Shown here in pieces: positions 9,031-15,570 of a stretch of DNA of 18,660 nt. The translations under genes and the position numbers were made by a program. The stretch spans positions 1-18,660 of the forward strand of contig LNZQ01000045.1 in the NCBI GenBank assembly GCA_002007315.1, read 5' to 3'. The first letter of the stretch is position 1. The number at the start of each line of letters is the position of its first letter. The stretch is from Epulopiscium sp. Nele67-Bin004 (GTDB taxonomy: Bacteria > Bacillota_A > Clostridia > Lachnospirales > Cellulosilyticaceae). The notes below the pieces were generated by a model. The model was not told where the DNA came from. It worked only from the letters and a program-made list of their open reading frames with translations, and made no database searches.

Positions 9031-9789
9031 GTGAGTGGAACTAATGTGGATAAAATTTGGGATGGATACAAAAAGAATAAAACTAAAATATTGAAGCAAC
9101 AGTTGATAGAGCACTACGCTCCTTTAGTTAGAATTGTAGCTGGTAGGCTAGGCATGTACCTCACAAATTATGTAGAACTAGATGACCTAATAGGTTATGG
9201 AGTTATAGGACTGATAGATGCTATTGATAAGTTTGATCATAGCAAGCAAGTTAAGTTTGAAACGTATGCATCACTGAGAATTAGAGGCGCAATTATAGAT
9301 GAAGTTAGAAGGCTGGATTGGGTGCCAAGAACTTTGCGTAAAAAACAAAAAGATTTAACGAAAGTTAAAGAAAAGCTTGAGTCAAAGTATGGTGCTCACC
9401 CAACCCAAGAACAGTATATGAAAGAATTAGACATTAATGAAGATGAATATTATAAATTGATGCAAGAAACAAACATAAATACACTTGTTTCTATTGATGA
9501 AAGCGAAACATATGCGTCCACTATCGAGGATAAGTCAAGTTTAACTCCTAGTGCACAATTAGAAAATAAAGAAGTTGTAGATACATTAGAAAAAGCAATA
9601 GTAGATCTAACCGAGAGAGAGCAGTTGGTAATTAAACTGTATTATTTTGAAGAATTAACACTAAAAGAAATAAGCTTAATATTAGAAGTTACAGAATCAC
9701 GAGTATCACAAATTCACACCAAAGCAATATCGAAATTAAGAACACAACTAAATAAAGAAAATATTACTCTACCTTTAACAAGTATATAA
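9031..9789 (+). CDS. sigD: SigD/FliA, motility sigma factor (sigma-28 type)
   Basis: A 252-aa sigma-70-family factor of the FliA/WhiG/SigD group, which directs RNA polymerase to late flagellar, chemoreceptor and motility promoters. Region 2 covers about residues 28-105 (LDDLIGYGVIGLIDAIDKFD and the RIRGAIIDEVR block); the hallmark DWVPR follows; region 3 is about 110-165; region 4 (about 193-242) contains LTEREQLVIKLYYFEELTLKE-type DNA-binding helices. The start is taken as GTG 9031, which has AAGGAAG at 9015-9021 at good distance; an in-frame GTG at 9046 is the alternative and would trim five residues. Its place at the end of the fla/che operon is as in B. subtilis. No anti-sigma factor gene is seen in this window. 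Confidence 0.95.
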   Translation: MSGTNVDKIWDGYKKNKTKILKQQLIEHYAPLVRIVAGRLGMYLTNYVELDDLIGYGVIGLIDAIDKFDHSKQVKFETYASLRIRGAIIDEVRRLDWVPRTLRKKQKDLTKVKEKLESKYGAHPTQEQYMKELDINEDEYYKLMQETNINTLVSIDESETYASTIEDKSSLTPSAQLENKEVVDTLEKAIVDLTEREQLVIKLYYFEELTLKEISLILEVTESRVSQIHTKAISKLRTQLNKENITLPLTSI

Positions 9790-9820
9790 GAAAAATAAAA
9801 TTTAGAGGGTGAATGATGGT

Positions 9821-10168
9821 ATGTTTATAAACAATTTGCCATATATAGGACTTTTTTTTATAGCGATAGGACTTGTTATAGCTTGCACAGGTATAATAGG
9901 TTTAGCACAAATTAGAAGTCAAGATGAAATTAGAGAAACAATAGGGACTGCTATCAAAGAGGGTAATAGTTTTAACAACGTGTTAGAAGGAAACAATCCA
10001 AGAAGTTCTGTGGATACAGTGCTTGATGTGCTTGAAGATGACAAGGCGCAAGTGTTGTATCTGCATAAAAATGGATTTGATGTTACGGAAATAGCTAAAA
10101 AATTAAATAGAGGTAAAGGCGAAATTCAGCTTATTATATCTCTTAATCAGCGAGGTAAAAACCAATGA
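9821..10168 (+). CDS. Small membrane-anchored protein with helix-turn-helix-like C terminus (DUF6115/SwrB-like position)
   Basis: A 115-aa protein with one N-terminal membrane segment (residues about 7-30), a short charged linker with IRSQDEIRETIG, and a C-terminal helical part (about 74-108) that reads like a helix-turn-helix (VLYLHKNGFDVTEIAKKLNR). The likely start is ATG 9821, since the AGAGGG at 9804-9809 would overlap the alternative GTG at 9809. It directly follows sigD, where B. subtilis carries swrB (ylxL), a membrane protein that promotes flagellar basal body maturation; clostridial genomes often have a DUF6115-type protein here. I assign it to that kind of protein by layout and position, not by clear sequence identity to SwrB. 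It overlaps the next gene by 4 bases (ATGA). Confidence 0.75.
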   Translation: MFINNLPYIGLFFIAIGLVIACTGIIGLAQIRSQDEIRETIGTAIKEGNSFNNVLEGNNPRSSVDTVLDVLEDDKAQVLYLHKNGFDVTEIAKKLNRGKGEIQLIISLNQRGKNQ

Positions 10169-10827
10169 AAAGCGAAAGAACGTGTATCTGGTTTGTTGGC
10201 ATTGGACTAGGGCTAGTTGTATCGGGGAGCATACTTCTTGTGACAGGGATTGAGCTGATTAAGCAAGAGTCGCCGATACTTAATCCTGAGGTAAGTGTAG
10301 CAGGAGCCGTGGCAACTAATCAGGTGGACGAGCTTTTGATACAAAATAGCCAAACTGAACCAGAACAAAAAGATATCGAACAACCACAAGTGGAAGAACC
10401 GATAGTGGAAGAAGAACCTCAAGTTGGACAAGCTGAAGAAGTTGAGGAGATTGTGCCTTTAGAGGTAGAAGATACTACAGAAGTTTTGGAAACAACTCCA
10501 GTAGAACAACCTGAGGAAGTTCCCGTTGTTGAAGAAGCAGTGAAAGAAACAACAGAAGAACCAACAACAGAAGAAATACCAACACAAGTAGAAGAAACAG
10601 CGTCACAATCAGCTGATACTATAACAGTATTTATACCAGATGATAGCACAGCAAGCATGATAAGCCAGTTGTTGTATGACACGGGGGTTATTGATGATGT
10701 GACGGCGTTTAGAAATTTTGTGATTAAGCAGGAAAAAACAACGGTATTACAAAAAGGTAATAGGGTATTCCCTGTTGATGCGAACTATGCAGATATTTTG
10801 GACGTGCTGTTATATAAAAATGAATAG
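10165..10827 (+). CDS. Membrane-anchored protein with acidic stalk and MltG/YceG-like C-terminal domain
   Basis: A 220-aa protein in three visible parts: a short basic N terminus with one membrane segment (about 8-31); a long, low-complexity stalk very rich in Glu, Pro, Val and Thr (about 60-148); and a compact C-terminal domain (about 150-218) starting ITVFIPDDSTASMISQLLYD, with a GVIDD turn. That last part resembles the small LysM-like N-terminal domain of endolytic transglycosylase MltG/YceG; the catalytic part of MltG is absent, so no lytic activity is claimed. The likely topology is a short cytoplasmic N terminus with the stalk and domain outside the cell, perhaps touching the wall near the motor. 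ATG 10165 overlaps the stop of the preceding gene. It is the last gene of the operon before a terminator. Confidence 0.7.
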   Translation: MKSERTCIWFVGIGLGLVVSGSILLVTGIELIKQESPILNPEVSVAGAVATNQVDELLIQNSQTEPEQKDIEQPQVEEPIVEEEPQVGQAEEVEEIVPLEVEDTTEVLETTPVEQPEEVPVVEEAVKETTEEPTTEEIPTQVEETASQSADTITVFIPDDSTASMISQLLYDTGVIDDVTAFRNFVIKQEKTTVLQKGNRVFPVDANYADILDVLLYKNE

Positions 10828-10836
10828 ATATTTGAG

Positions 10837-10878
10837 AACCCCATATGGACAAGTAGTCTATGTGGGGTTTGCTGTTGT
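10837..10878 (+). terminator. Probable operon terminator after the fla/che genes
   Basis: A 14-base-pair stem (10837-10850 with 10856-10869, two G-T pairs, no mismatches) closes on a 5-base loop, AAGTA. It begins 9 bases after the last operon stop codon and is followed by a T-rich but interrupted tract (TGCTGTTGT). The hairpin is strong; the weak T tract means termination may be partial. Confidence 0.75.
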
Positions 10879-10923
10879 AGAAAGGACATAATTAACAAAA
10901 ATATAAAATAAAAACCAATACAA

Positions 10924-10952
10924 AGTAACATATAAGTAGTAACATATATAAT
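10924..10952 (+). promoter_or_regulatory. Possible promoter with an 11-base direct repeat
   Basis: A consensus TATAAT lies at 10947-10952 about 90 bases before the next gene, but no good TTGACA sits 17 bases upstream. The direct repeat AGTAACATATA occurs at 10924-10934 and 10938-10948, 14 bases apart, and could be a binding site or simply AT-rich repetition. The rest of the 215-base gap between the operon and the next gene shows nothing else beyond the preceding terminator. Confidence 0.35.
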
Positions 10953-11042
10953 AGGACACCATAGTTGCATAAAATTCTAGCAAATACAAAGCAAATAACT
11001 AAATTTACATGAGCACAAATTACAAAAAGGAGGACACCCAGT

Positions 11043-11594
11043 ATGGCACAAACAAAATCAGCAAGTAATAACAATACTAAATTAAATAATAAAGTTAATT
11101 TAAGAAAAAGCACGAGCACAATAAACACAACAAGAGCTAAAGCAATCAATCAGAACGTTGAACCACCATCTCTTGAGGAACAAATTGAAGAAGTTGCAAC
11201 AATAATCACATTAACTATATTCGAGCACTTAGCAACGCTTAAAGAACCTACACAAAACTATCATAATTTAAACAAATGGTATGAAGATAACATAAATCAG
11301 TATCTGACAGCTTGTACAAAAAACATAAAAACTATTACACGTAATAATGAAATTAAATTTGACCTTACAATGCAATTTTCTATGGCAGAAATAGAGTATC
11401 ACGACACACCACACTTTATAACAGCTGAGCGTTATCGTTGTTTATCTTACACGTTGTTAAATTATAATCTTATACCAACGATGCAACCAGTAATAGGAAT
11501 TTGTAACACATACAACATAATACAAACTTCCAAACAAACTAACATTGCAGTGCTATACGCAGTGTTACAAAAAGCAGGGATAGACCTACTTTAA
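11043..11594 (+). CDS. Unrecognised 183-aa protein
   Basis: I do not recognise this protein. It has a ~40-residue N-terminal stretch rich in Asn, Ser, Thr and Lys that is probably disordered, then a mostly helical body (EEQIEEVATIITLTIFEHLA near residues 44-63) with four Cys residues spread through the C-terminal two thirds and no signal peptide or clear membrane segment. The ATG is well supported by AGGAGG at 11028-11033, nine bases upstream, and a strong terminator follows the stop, so it is very probably a real, singly transcribed gene. The coding strand is rich in A and C and poor in G, giving many Thr, Asn and Gln codons; this matches the chemoreceptor and the 290-aa protein downstream and differs from the fla/che operon. 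No function is proposed. Confidence 0.7.
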   Translation: MAQTKSASNNNTKLNNKVNLRKSTSTINTTRAKAINQNVEPPSLEEQIEEVATIITLTIFEHLATLKEPTQNYHNLNKWYEDNINQYLTACTKNIKTITRNNEIKFDLTMQFSMAEIEYHDTPHFITAERYRCLSYTLLNYNLIPTMQPVIGICNTYNIIQTSKQTNIAVLYAVLQKAGIDLL

Positions 11595-11611
11595 GTAGTA
11601 ATATGCAACTG

Positions 11612-11649
11612 AAGCTTACTATACTAAAATATAGTAGGCTTTTTGTTGT
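11612..11649 (+). terminator. Rho-independent terminator after the 183-aa gene
   Basis: A stem of 12 pairs (11612-11623 with 11630-11641, one G-T pair) and a 6-base loop CTAAAA, running into TTTTTGTTGT. It begins 17 bases after the stop codon. This is a textbook shape and ends the transcript of the preceding gene. Confidence 0.85.
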
Positions 11650-11659
11650 ATAATAGGAC

Positions 11660-11711
11660 AATGATTATCTAATTTTGTAGGTATAGTTGAAAATGGACGA
11701 ATATAATCATT
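11660..11711. repeat. 9-base inverted repeat upstream of a promoter
   Basis: AATGATTAT (11660-11668) is repeated inverted as ATAATCATT (11703-11711), 34 bases apart, just upstream of the promoter at 11730. It may be an operator or a remnant end; in such AT-rich DNA it could also be chance. Confidence 0.3.
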
Positions 11712-11729
11712 ATAAATTTTATAAAATGG

Positions 11730-11758
11730 TTGACAATAGAAGGAGTGTTATATATAAT
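11730..11758 (+). promoter_or_regulatory. Consensus sigma-A promoter
   Basis: TTGACA (11730-11735) and TATAAT (11753-11758) are both perfect and exactly 17 bases apart. It reads into the decayed region at 11834-12132, and no intact gene starts within the next 500 bases, so it may be a leftover promoter or drive an untranslated RNA. Confidence 0.7.
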
Positions 11759-11780
11759 AAATATAAATTAATTAAAATTT

Positions 11781-11807
11781 TAAATTATGTATTTAATTAG
11801 TCGATAA
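11781..11807 (+). promoter_or_regulatory. SigD (sigma-28)-type promoter candidate
   Basis: TAAA (11781-11784), a 15-base spacer, then GTCGATAA (11800-11807). The sigma-28 consensus is TAAA-N15-GCCGATAA or very close, so only one base differs and the spacing is exact. The sigma factor that would read it is encoded at 9031-9789, and the next intact gene downstream is a chemoreceptor (12317), a normal SigD target, though ~500 bases away. Confidence 0.5.
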
Positions 11808-11833
11808 AATTAAATATACAGGTTAAGAACATA

Positions 11834-12132
11834 GTGAGTGAACCCAATTGCTATAAAGAATTAAAAACTTTTAGAAAAAATAGGGGGAAATACAGGGACT
11901 ACGGAAAAATTTGGATAAGTACTTTGAGCATTATGATGATGTAAGGCAGGAAGCAAACCTTGTTGAACGTTGGATAGGTGTCATATGTGATCAGATAGAC
12001 AAAAAGCATATACCTTGCTCCCACATACGGATAAAAGAAATAAAAGAATTTACGTTAACACTACTTTGCATAATGTATCTTGTGAGGTTGAGGATATCTG
12101 TCATCAGCCGCCTGTATTATCAAATTTTGTAG
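11834..12132 (+). pseudogene. Possible frameshifted remnant of a small gene
   Basis: From GTG 11834 a frame reads VSEPNCYKELKTFRKNRG and then stops at 11942-11944. A second frame, open without an ATG from just after the TAG at 11881 to 12132, continues with protein-like sequence (LVERWIGVICDQIDKK). The two join plausibly near the GGGGG run at 11883-11887, as if one or two bases had been lost or gained there. A stand-alone reading would be a 73-aa protein from TTG 11911 with no Shine-Dalgarno site. I do not recognise the product. It is either a decayed gene or non-coding sequence; evidence is weak. Confidence 0.25.
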
Positions 12133-12139
12133 AATAGGG

Positions 12140-12168
12140 TTGACAAATAAAGGGATAGGGGGTATAAT
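12140..12168 (+). promoter_or_regulatory. Consensus sigma-A promoter of the chemoreceptor gene
   Basis: Perfect TTGACA (12140-12145), 17-base spacer, perfect TATAAT (12163-12168). Transcription would begin near 12175, giving a leader of about 140 bases before the chemoreceptor ATG; that leader is A/C-rich and G-poor and shows no strong hairpin. Confidence 0.8.
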
Positions 12169-12280
12169 CTTATGTGTACTATTAACCTCAAAAACAAGTC
12201 TTAAAAAATATAAAAGAAAGTACTATATTAAATTATAAATAATATCAGGCAACAACTACACAAAACCCTAGCAAACACCA

Positions 12281-12309
12281 CAAAGGAGAACGGATAAACA
12301 AAGGAGAAC
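12281..12309 (+). promoter_or_regulatory. Duplicated Shine-Dalgarno sites before the chemoreceptor
   Basis: CAAAGGAGAAC occurs twice, at 12281-12291 and 12299-12309. Only the second is at working distance from ATG 12317 (AGGAG at 12302-12306, ten bases before). The first has no start codon behind it and may act as a ribosome standby site or be a simple 18-base duplication. Confidence 0.55.
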
Positions 12310-12316
12310 AGGCAAA

Positions 12317-14290
12317 ATGGCAACTAAAACTAGAAGTTTAATTACATCACTAAGAATACTCATTTACGGTTCACTTATAACAGGTATAGGATTAAGTGCA
12401 GGGCTAAGAGCGTATGCAACAGCAGATTACATTGACCAACTTTACAAACACGAAACAGCACAAAGATTATTTGTAGCTTCTAGCGAGTTTAGCAAGTTAA
12501 TGATTAAAAATACAGAGTTCCTAGAGAGTTTAGCAGCTGAGATATCATATCACAATCTACACGAAGACCCAACAGAACTAGAACACTACTTGCACCACTT
12601 ACACAATACTAACACTTACTTAGATGGTATATATTTTGTTGAGAACAATTACAATTTGTTATCATCAACATATTGGCGTCCATCAGCAAGTGACAACTGG
12701 GACGTAAGTGCACGTGATTGGTATATTGAAACAATGAATTCAACACTCGTAGTAACAACCAATCCATACTTAGATATTACAGGTGAGATGATGATTACCT
12801 TGTCGTTACAAGTATTCGACACTAATAACAAGTCAATAGGAGTTCTAGGTATAGACCTTAAAATCACAGGTTTACAACAAACACTTGAATCAGTGTCTAA
12901 CATACCAGATGCACACACATTTATAATAGATCCAGACATGGACATCCTTATGCACACAAATCCAGAATTAGCACCAACAGAAAACAACACTGTAAACTTA
13001 GCGAATACAAAGTCAACATTTTCACTAAGCAACAATACCTATGATATCGTATATAAACGTGATGCATTTAATACACCAAGTTATACAGGGTTTGCACCAG
13101 TAGATACAACAGATTGGTTCGTAGTAACAACGTATCCAACAAAATATACTTTAGATGCAATTGGTAAAACTCTAGCGTCCAGCCTTTTAATATTAGTACT
13201 AGGTGGAGGGATATTAACTTATCTTATCAACAAAAGTACAAAGAAATATTTGACTCCAATAATACAAGTAGAAGAAGTGCTTGACCAAATAAGTAACGGT
13301 AACCTTAGCATAACAGTTGACCACATCGAACAAAACTCAATAGAAACAGAACACTTAGTGTCGTCAATGAAAATTCTATCATTAAGTATTAAAGAGTATA
13401 TCGGGGACATCAACAGTATTCTAAGCAAATATGCACAAGGGGATTTCACAGCAGTTCCAGAATATGATTATATAGGAGAGTATCAACTCATTCACGAATC
13501 ATTACACACAATCTCCGATAATCTAACTGACCTTATACAAACAACTAAATCAACAACAAACCAACTAGAAACATCGTCACAAACAATACACACAACAGCA
13601 TTGCAATTACACAATGAAAGTAAACTGCAAGTTAAAACACTTAACCAGCTACAATACGACACAAAAGAAATGACTGACCACATTAATGCTAACATCACCA
13701 ACATCAATATAAGTAACACAAATATCAATAATACTTCAAACTTAGCGAATAACTCTAAAGATGACCTAGACCAACTTAATAGTTCAATGAACAATCTCAT
13801 AGATTCAACACAAGCAATACAAGACACTATAAAACTTATTGAGGAGATTGCAGAACAAACAAATCTTCTTGCGCTTAACGCAACAATAGAGTCGGCACGT
13901 GCAGGAGAAACAGGAAAAGGCTTTGCAGTTGTGGCAAGAGAAGTCAGAGAACTATCAGTTAAAACATCTGAAACAGTTAAAACAATACTAGAAACAATCA
14001 ACACTAACCTTATTGCAATAGAACAAGGAAATACTAGTGTTAAACAAATCAACACAACACTAAACACTATAATAACAACAACACAAGAAACAGCACAACT
14101 GTCACAACAAGTAGCAAGCAACGCAAAACAACAACAACAAGACTTGAACCAACTTAACCACACGCTTAACGAGTTGACAGAAGAAATAAGTAATAACACT
14201 TTAATAGCTAACAGCAACTTAACAACAACAGAAGAACTAGAAGAGGAGGCAAAACAACTCCACAAACAAATGGACAACTTCCAAGTTTAA
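12317..14290 (+). CDS. Methyl-accepting chemotaxis protein with double-Cache sensor, probably amino-acid sensing
   Basis: A 657-aa transmembrane chemoreceptor. Parts in order: membrane segment (about 11-30); extracellular dCache_1-type sensor (about 33-280); second membrane segment (about 285-304); HAMP (about 305-360) and a second HAMP-like stretch with YAQGDF near 380; then the coiled-coil signalling domain, whose kinase-binding tip [20 protein letters not shown] lies near residue 512-531. In the sensor, Arg133, Trp135, Tyr136, Tyr151 and Asp180 have the spacing of the published amino-acid-binding dCache_1 pattern, with Trp128 where that pattern has Tyr. It should signal to the CheA/CheW encoded upstream and be adjusted by CheB/CheD. 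The gene is extremely A/C-rich and G-poor on the coding strand, and the protein is rich in Thr, Asn and Gln. It is transcribed alone, with its own promoter and terminator. Confidence 0.95.
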   Translation: MATKTRSLITSLRILIYGSLITGIGLSAGLRAYATADYIDQLYKHETAQRLFVASSEFSKLMIKNTEFLESLAAEISYHNLHEDPTELEHYLHHLHNTNTYLDGIYFVENNYNLLSSTYWRPSASDNWDVSARDWYIETMNSTLVVTTNPYLDITGEMMITLSLQVFDTNNKSIGVLGIDLKITGLQQTLESVSNIPDAHTFIIDPDMDILMHTNPELAPTENNTVNLANTKSTFSLSNNTYDIVYKRDAFNTPSYTGFAPVDTTDWFVVTTYPTKYTLDAIGKTLASSLLILVLGGGILTYLINKSTKKYLTPIIQVEEVLDQISNGNLSITVDHIEQNSIETEHLVSSMKILSLSIKEYIGDINSILSKYAQGDFTAVPEYDYIGEYQLIHESLHTISDNLTDLIQTTKSTTNQLETSSQTIHTTALQLHNESKLQVKTLNQLQYDTKEMTDHINANITNINISNTNINNTSNLANNSKDDLDQLNSSMNNLIDSTQAIQDTIKLIEEIAEQTNLLALNATIESARAGETGKGFAVVAREVRELSVKTSETVKTILETINTNLIAIEQGNTSVKQINTTLNTIITTTQETAQLSQQVASNAKQQQQDLNQLNHTLNELTEEISNNTLIANSNLTTTEELEEEAKQLHKQMDNFQV

Positions 14291-14308
14291 CACACAAACA
14301 ATACACAA

Positions 14309-14346
14309 CCCTCTTGCTCGACTTTGGTCAGGCAGGAGGGCTTTTT
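14309..14346 (+). terminator. Rho-independent terminator after the chemoreceptor
   Basis: A 14-position stem (14309-14322 with 14327-14340; one C-A mismatch, two G-T pairs) with loop TTTG, followed by CTTTTT. It lies 18 bases after the stop codon. Confidence 0.88.
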
Positions 14347-14361
14347 GTGCTTCAAAATAGC

Positions 14362-14390
14362 TTGACAACCCAAATATTTTCACTTATATT
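14362..14390 (+). promoter_or_regulatory. Sigma-A promoter of rpn copy 1
   Basis: TTGACA (14362-14367), 17-base spacer, TATATT (14385-14390), 31 bases before the start codon. The promoter and leader are closely similar to those of rpn copy 2 at 16508 (shared AGCTTGACAA, AAATATTTTC, CTTATATTAAA and ATAAGGGGAGCACA). Confidence 0.8.
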
Positions 14391-14421
14391 AAACTTAAAA
14401 CTACAGATAAGGGGAGCACAC

Positions 14422-15264
14422 ATGAAGAAATTAATCAGGTTCGACTGGGATATAAAAACAGTGTTACGCAAAAAAGATAACTTCGATATATTGGAGGCGT
14501 TTATATCAGACTTAACAGGTATAGACGTTAAAATCCAAGAGATACTTGAAAGTGAGAGCAATCAGCAGGAGGCACATGATAAATTTAATAGAGTTGATAT
14601 TTTGGTTAGAGATAAAAATGACAACAGGTATATAATTGAGATACAAAATAATGAGGAAGATTACTTAGAAAGTGTGTTATTTAGCACGAGCAATAAGATA
14701 AGTTTAGAGGAAGACTATAAAAACATCAAAAAAGTTATATCTATAAATATAGATTATTCGGAGTTTGATGAGGGGGAAGAATGTATATACCATGGCAAAA
14801 CTGAATTTGTTGGAATGCAGACAAAAACTAAGCTTAATGAAAATAGCCAAATAATGCTTGCAACATATGAGCCGTATCATGAATATGACCCGAAAGTATT
14901 CCCAGAGTATTATATAATTATGCCAAATAGGTTTACAGGTGAAACAAAAGATAAGTTTGATGAGTGGTTATATTTATTAAAAAATAGCGAAATCGCAAGC
15001 ACAGCGAAATCAACAGTAATGAATAGAATTGATGAGCAACTAAATGTGCTAAAGATGAGTAAAGAAGAAAGAAAAACGTATGAAAGGTTTGTGGAAAACC
15101 AAGTAATACAAGAAACACAAATGGAAACCGCAGAGGCTAAGGGGCGAAAAGAAAGAACTTTAGAGTTAGCAACTGCTTTTTTGGACGTGCTAGACAATGA
15201 AACTATTGCAATTAAAACTGGACTTTCTATTGAAGAAGTGGCAGGTTTACGCCAGCAAGTGTAA
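14422..15264 (+). CDS. Rpn-family PD-(D/E)XK nuclease, copy 1 (shortened middle)
   Basis: A 280-aa protein of the Rpn / 'PD-(D/E)XK nuclease family transposase' group (TIGR01784 type), intracellular, with the family opening RFDWDIKTVLRKKDNFDILE. The nuclease core has Asp59 (NRVDIL) and Glu73-x-Gln75 (IIEIQN), the Rpn form of the D...ExK site. The C-terminal part is helical, with a Lys/Glu-rich stretch and a helix-turn-helix-like tail TIAIKTGLSIEEVAGLRQQV. Family members are recombination-promoting nucleases; some act in phage defence. Compared with copy 2, the middle (bases ~14658-14790) is much diverged and five residues shorter, losing the conserved RMLYGTSKNIVENIS block, whereas both flanks are almost identical; activity is therefore doubtful. 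ATG 14422 is chosen for AAGGGGAG upstream; an in-frame TTG at 14314 lies inside the preceding terminator. Confidence 0.85.
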   Translation: MKKLIRFDWDIKTVLRKKDNFDILEAFISDLTGIDVKIQEILESESNQQEAHDKFNRVDILVRDKNDNRYIIEIQNNEEDYLESVLFSTSNKISLEEDYKNIKKVISINIDYSEFDEGEECIYHGKTEFVGMQTKTKLNENSQIMLATYEPYHEYDPKVFPEYYIIMPNRFTGETKDKFDEWLYLLKNSEIASTAKSTVMNRIDEQLNVLKMSKEERKTYERFVENQVIQETQMETAEAKGRKERTLELATAFLDVLDNETIAIKTGLSIEEVAGLRQQV

Positions 15265-15275
15265 AATATAGGGGA

Positions 15276-15315
15276 AAGCTCTCATAGGCGATATAAGTTT
15301 ATGAGGGCTTTTTTT
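15276..15315 (+). terminator. Terminator after rpn copy 1 (hairpin repeated at 16453)
   Basis: An 11-pair stem (15276-15286 with 15300-15310, one G-T pair) with a 13-base loop GGCGATATAAGTT, then a run of T. The loop and inner stem are nearly the same as in the terminator at 16453-16491. Confidence 0.85.
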
Positions 15316-15346
15316 GATTGTCTTTTATTAATTTAAATTTAAATAT

Positions 15347-15378
15347 TTGTCAACATTTCATATAAAAATAGTTGACAA
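15347..15378. repeat. 8-base inverted repeat overlapping a -35 box
   Basis: TTGTCAAC (15347-15354) and GTTGACAA (15371-15378) form a perfect inverted repeat 16 bases apart. The right half contains the -35 of the promoter at 15372, so a dimeric regulator bound here would affect it. The left half could also be a minus-strand -35, but no good -10 follows on that strand. Confidence 0.4.
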
Positions 15379-15400
15379 TTTATGTATATTCCTGTATATT
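15372..15400 (+). promoter_or_regulatory. Sigma-A promoter of the 290-aa gene
   Basis: TTGACA (15372-15377), 17-base spacer, TATATT (15395-15400). The leader to ATG 15571 is about 165 bases; it begins with a tiny open frame (15422-15436) and then becomes A/C-rich. The 306-base gap before the gene thus holds a terminator, an inverted repeat, this promoter and that mini-frame. Confidence 0.75.
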
Positions 15401-15421
15401 TTAGGGTGTTGGAGGGGTAAA

Positions 15422-15436
15422 ATGAACCAATTTTAA
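15422..15436 (+). other. Four-codon mini-frame with a strong ribosome site
   Basis: GGAGGGG (15411-15417) is followed at good distance by ATG AAC CAA TTT TAA. It could be a minimal leader peptide (MNQF), or the stump of a gene whose remainder was deleted. It lies about 15 bases downstream of the expected transcript start. Confidence 0.35.
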
Positions 15437-15570
15437 AGTCGCCAAACTTACCTATATACTCCATTTATAAAAAATACTATTCAAAGAGAATGTTTATTTA
15501 CACAACTAGAAAAGCCAACACATAACCTAAGTAAACTATCTCTAATACAAAAACAGAAAAGGGATTTACG

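Noticed and set aside
10820..10891. 23-codon frame overlapping the end of the last operon gene
   Set aside because: It has no Shine-Dalgarno site and is mostly made of the terminator stem, so the open frame is probably accidental.
11874..11890. Programmed -1 frameshift joining the two frames at 11834-12132
   Set aside because: The A-rich run would slip straight onto the TAG at 11881, and the GGGGG run is not a canonical slippery site; an ordinary indel or no gene at all is simpler.
13492..14277. 261-codon open frame on the minus strand inside the chemoreceptor gene
   Set aside because: It is the antisense of a well-supported chemoreceptor; the plus-strand A/C bias removes stop codons from the minus strand. 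Its product is a Ser/Val/Leu/Cys-rich string without domains.
14314..14421. Longer start for rpn copy 1 at TTG 14314
   Set aside because: It would run through the terminator hairpin and the promoter; ATG 14422 has a ribosome site and matches the other copies.
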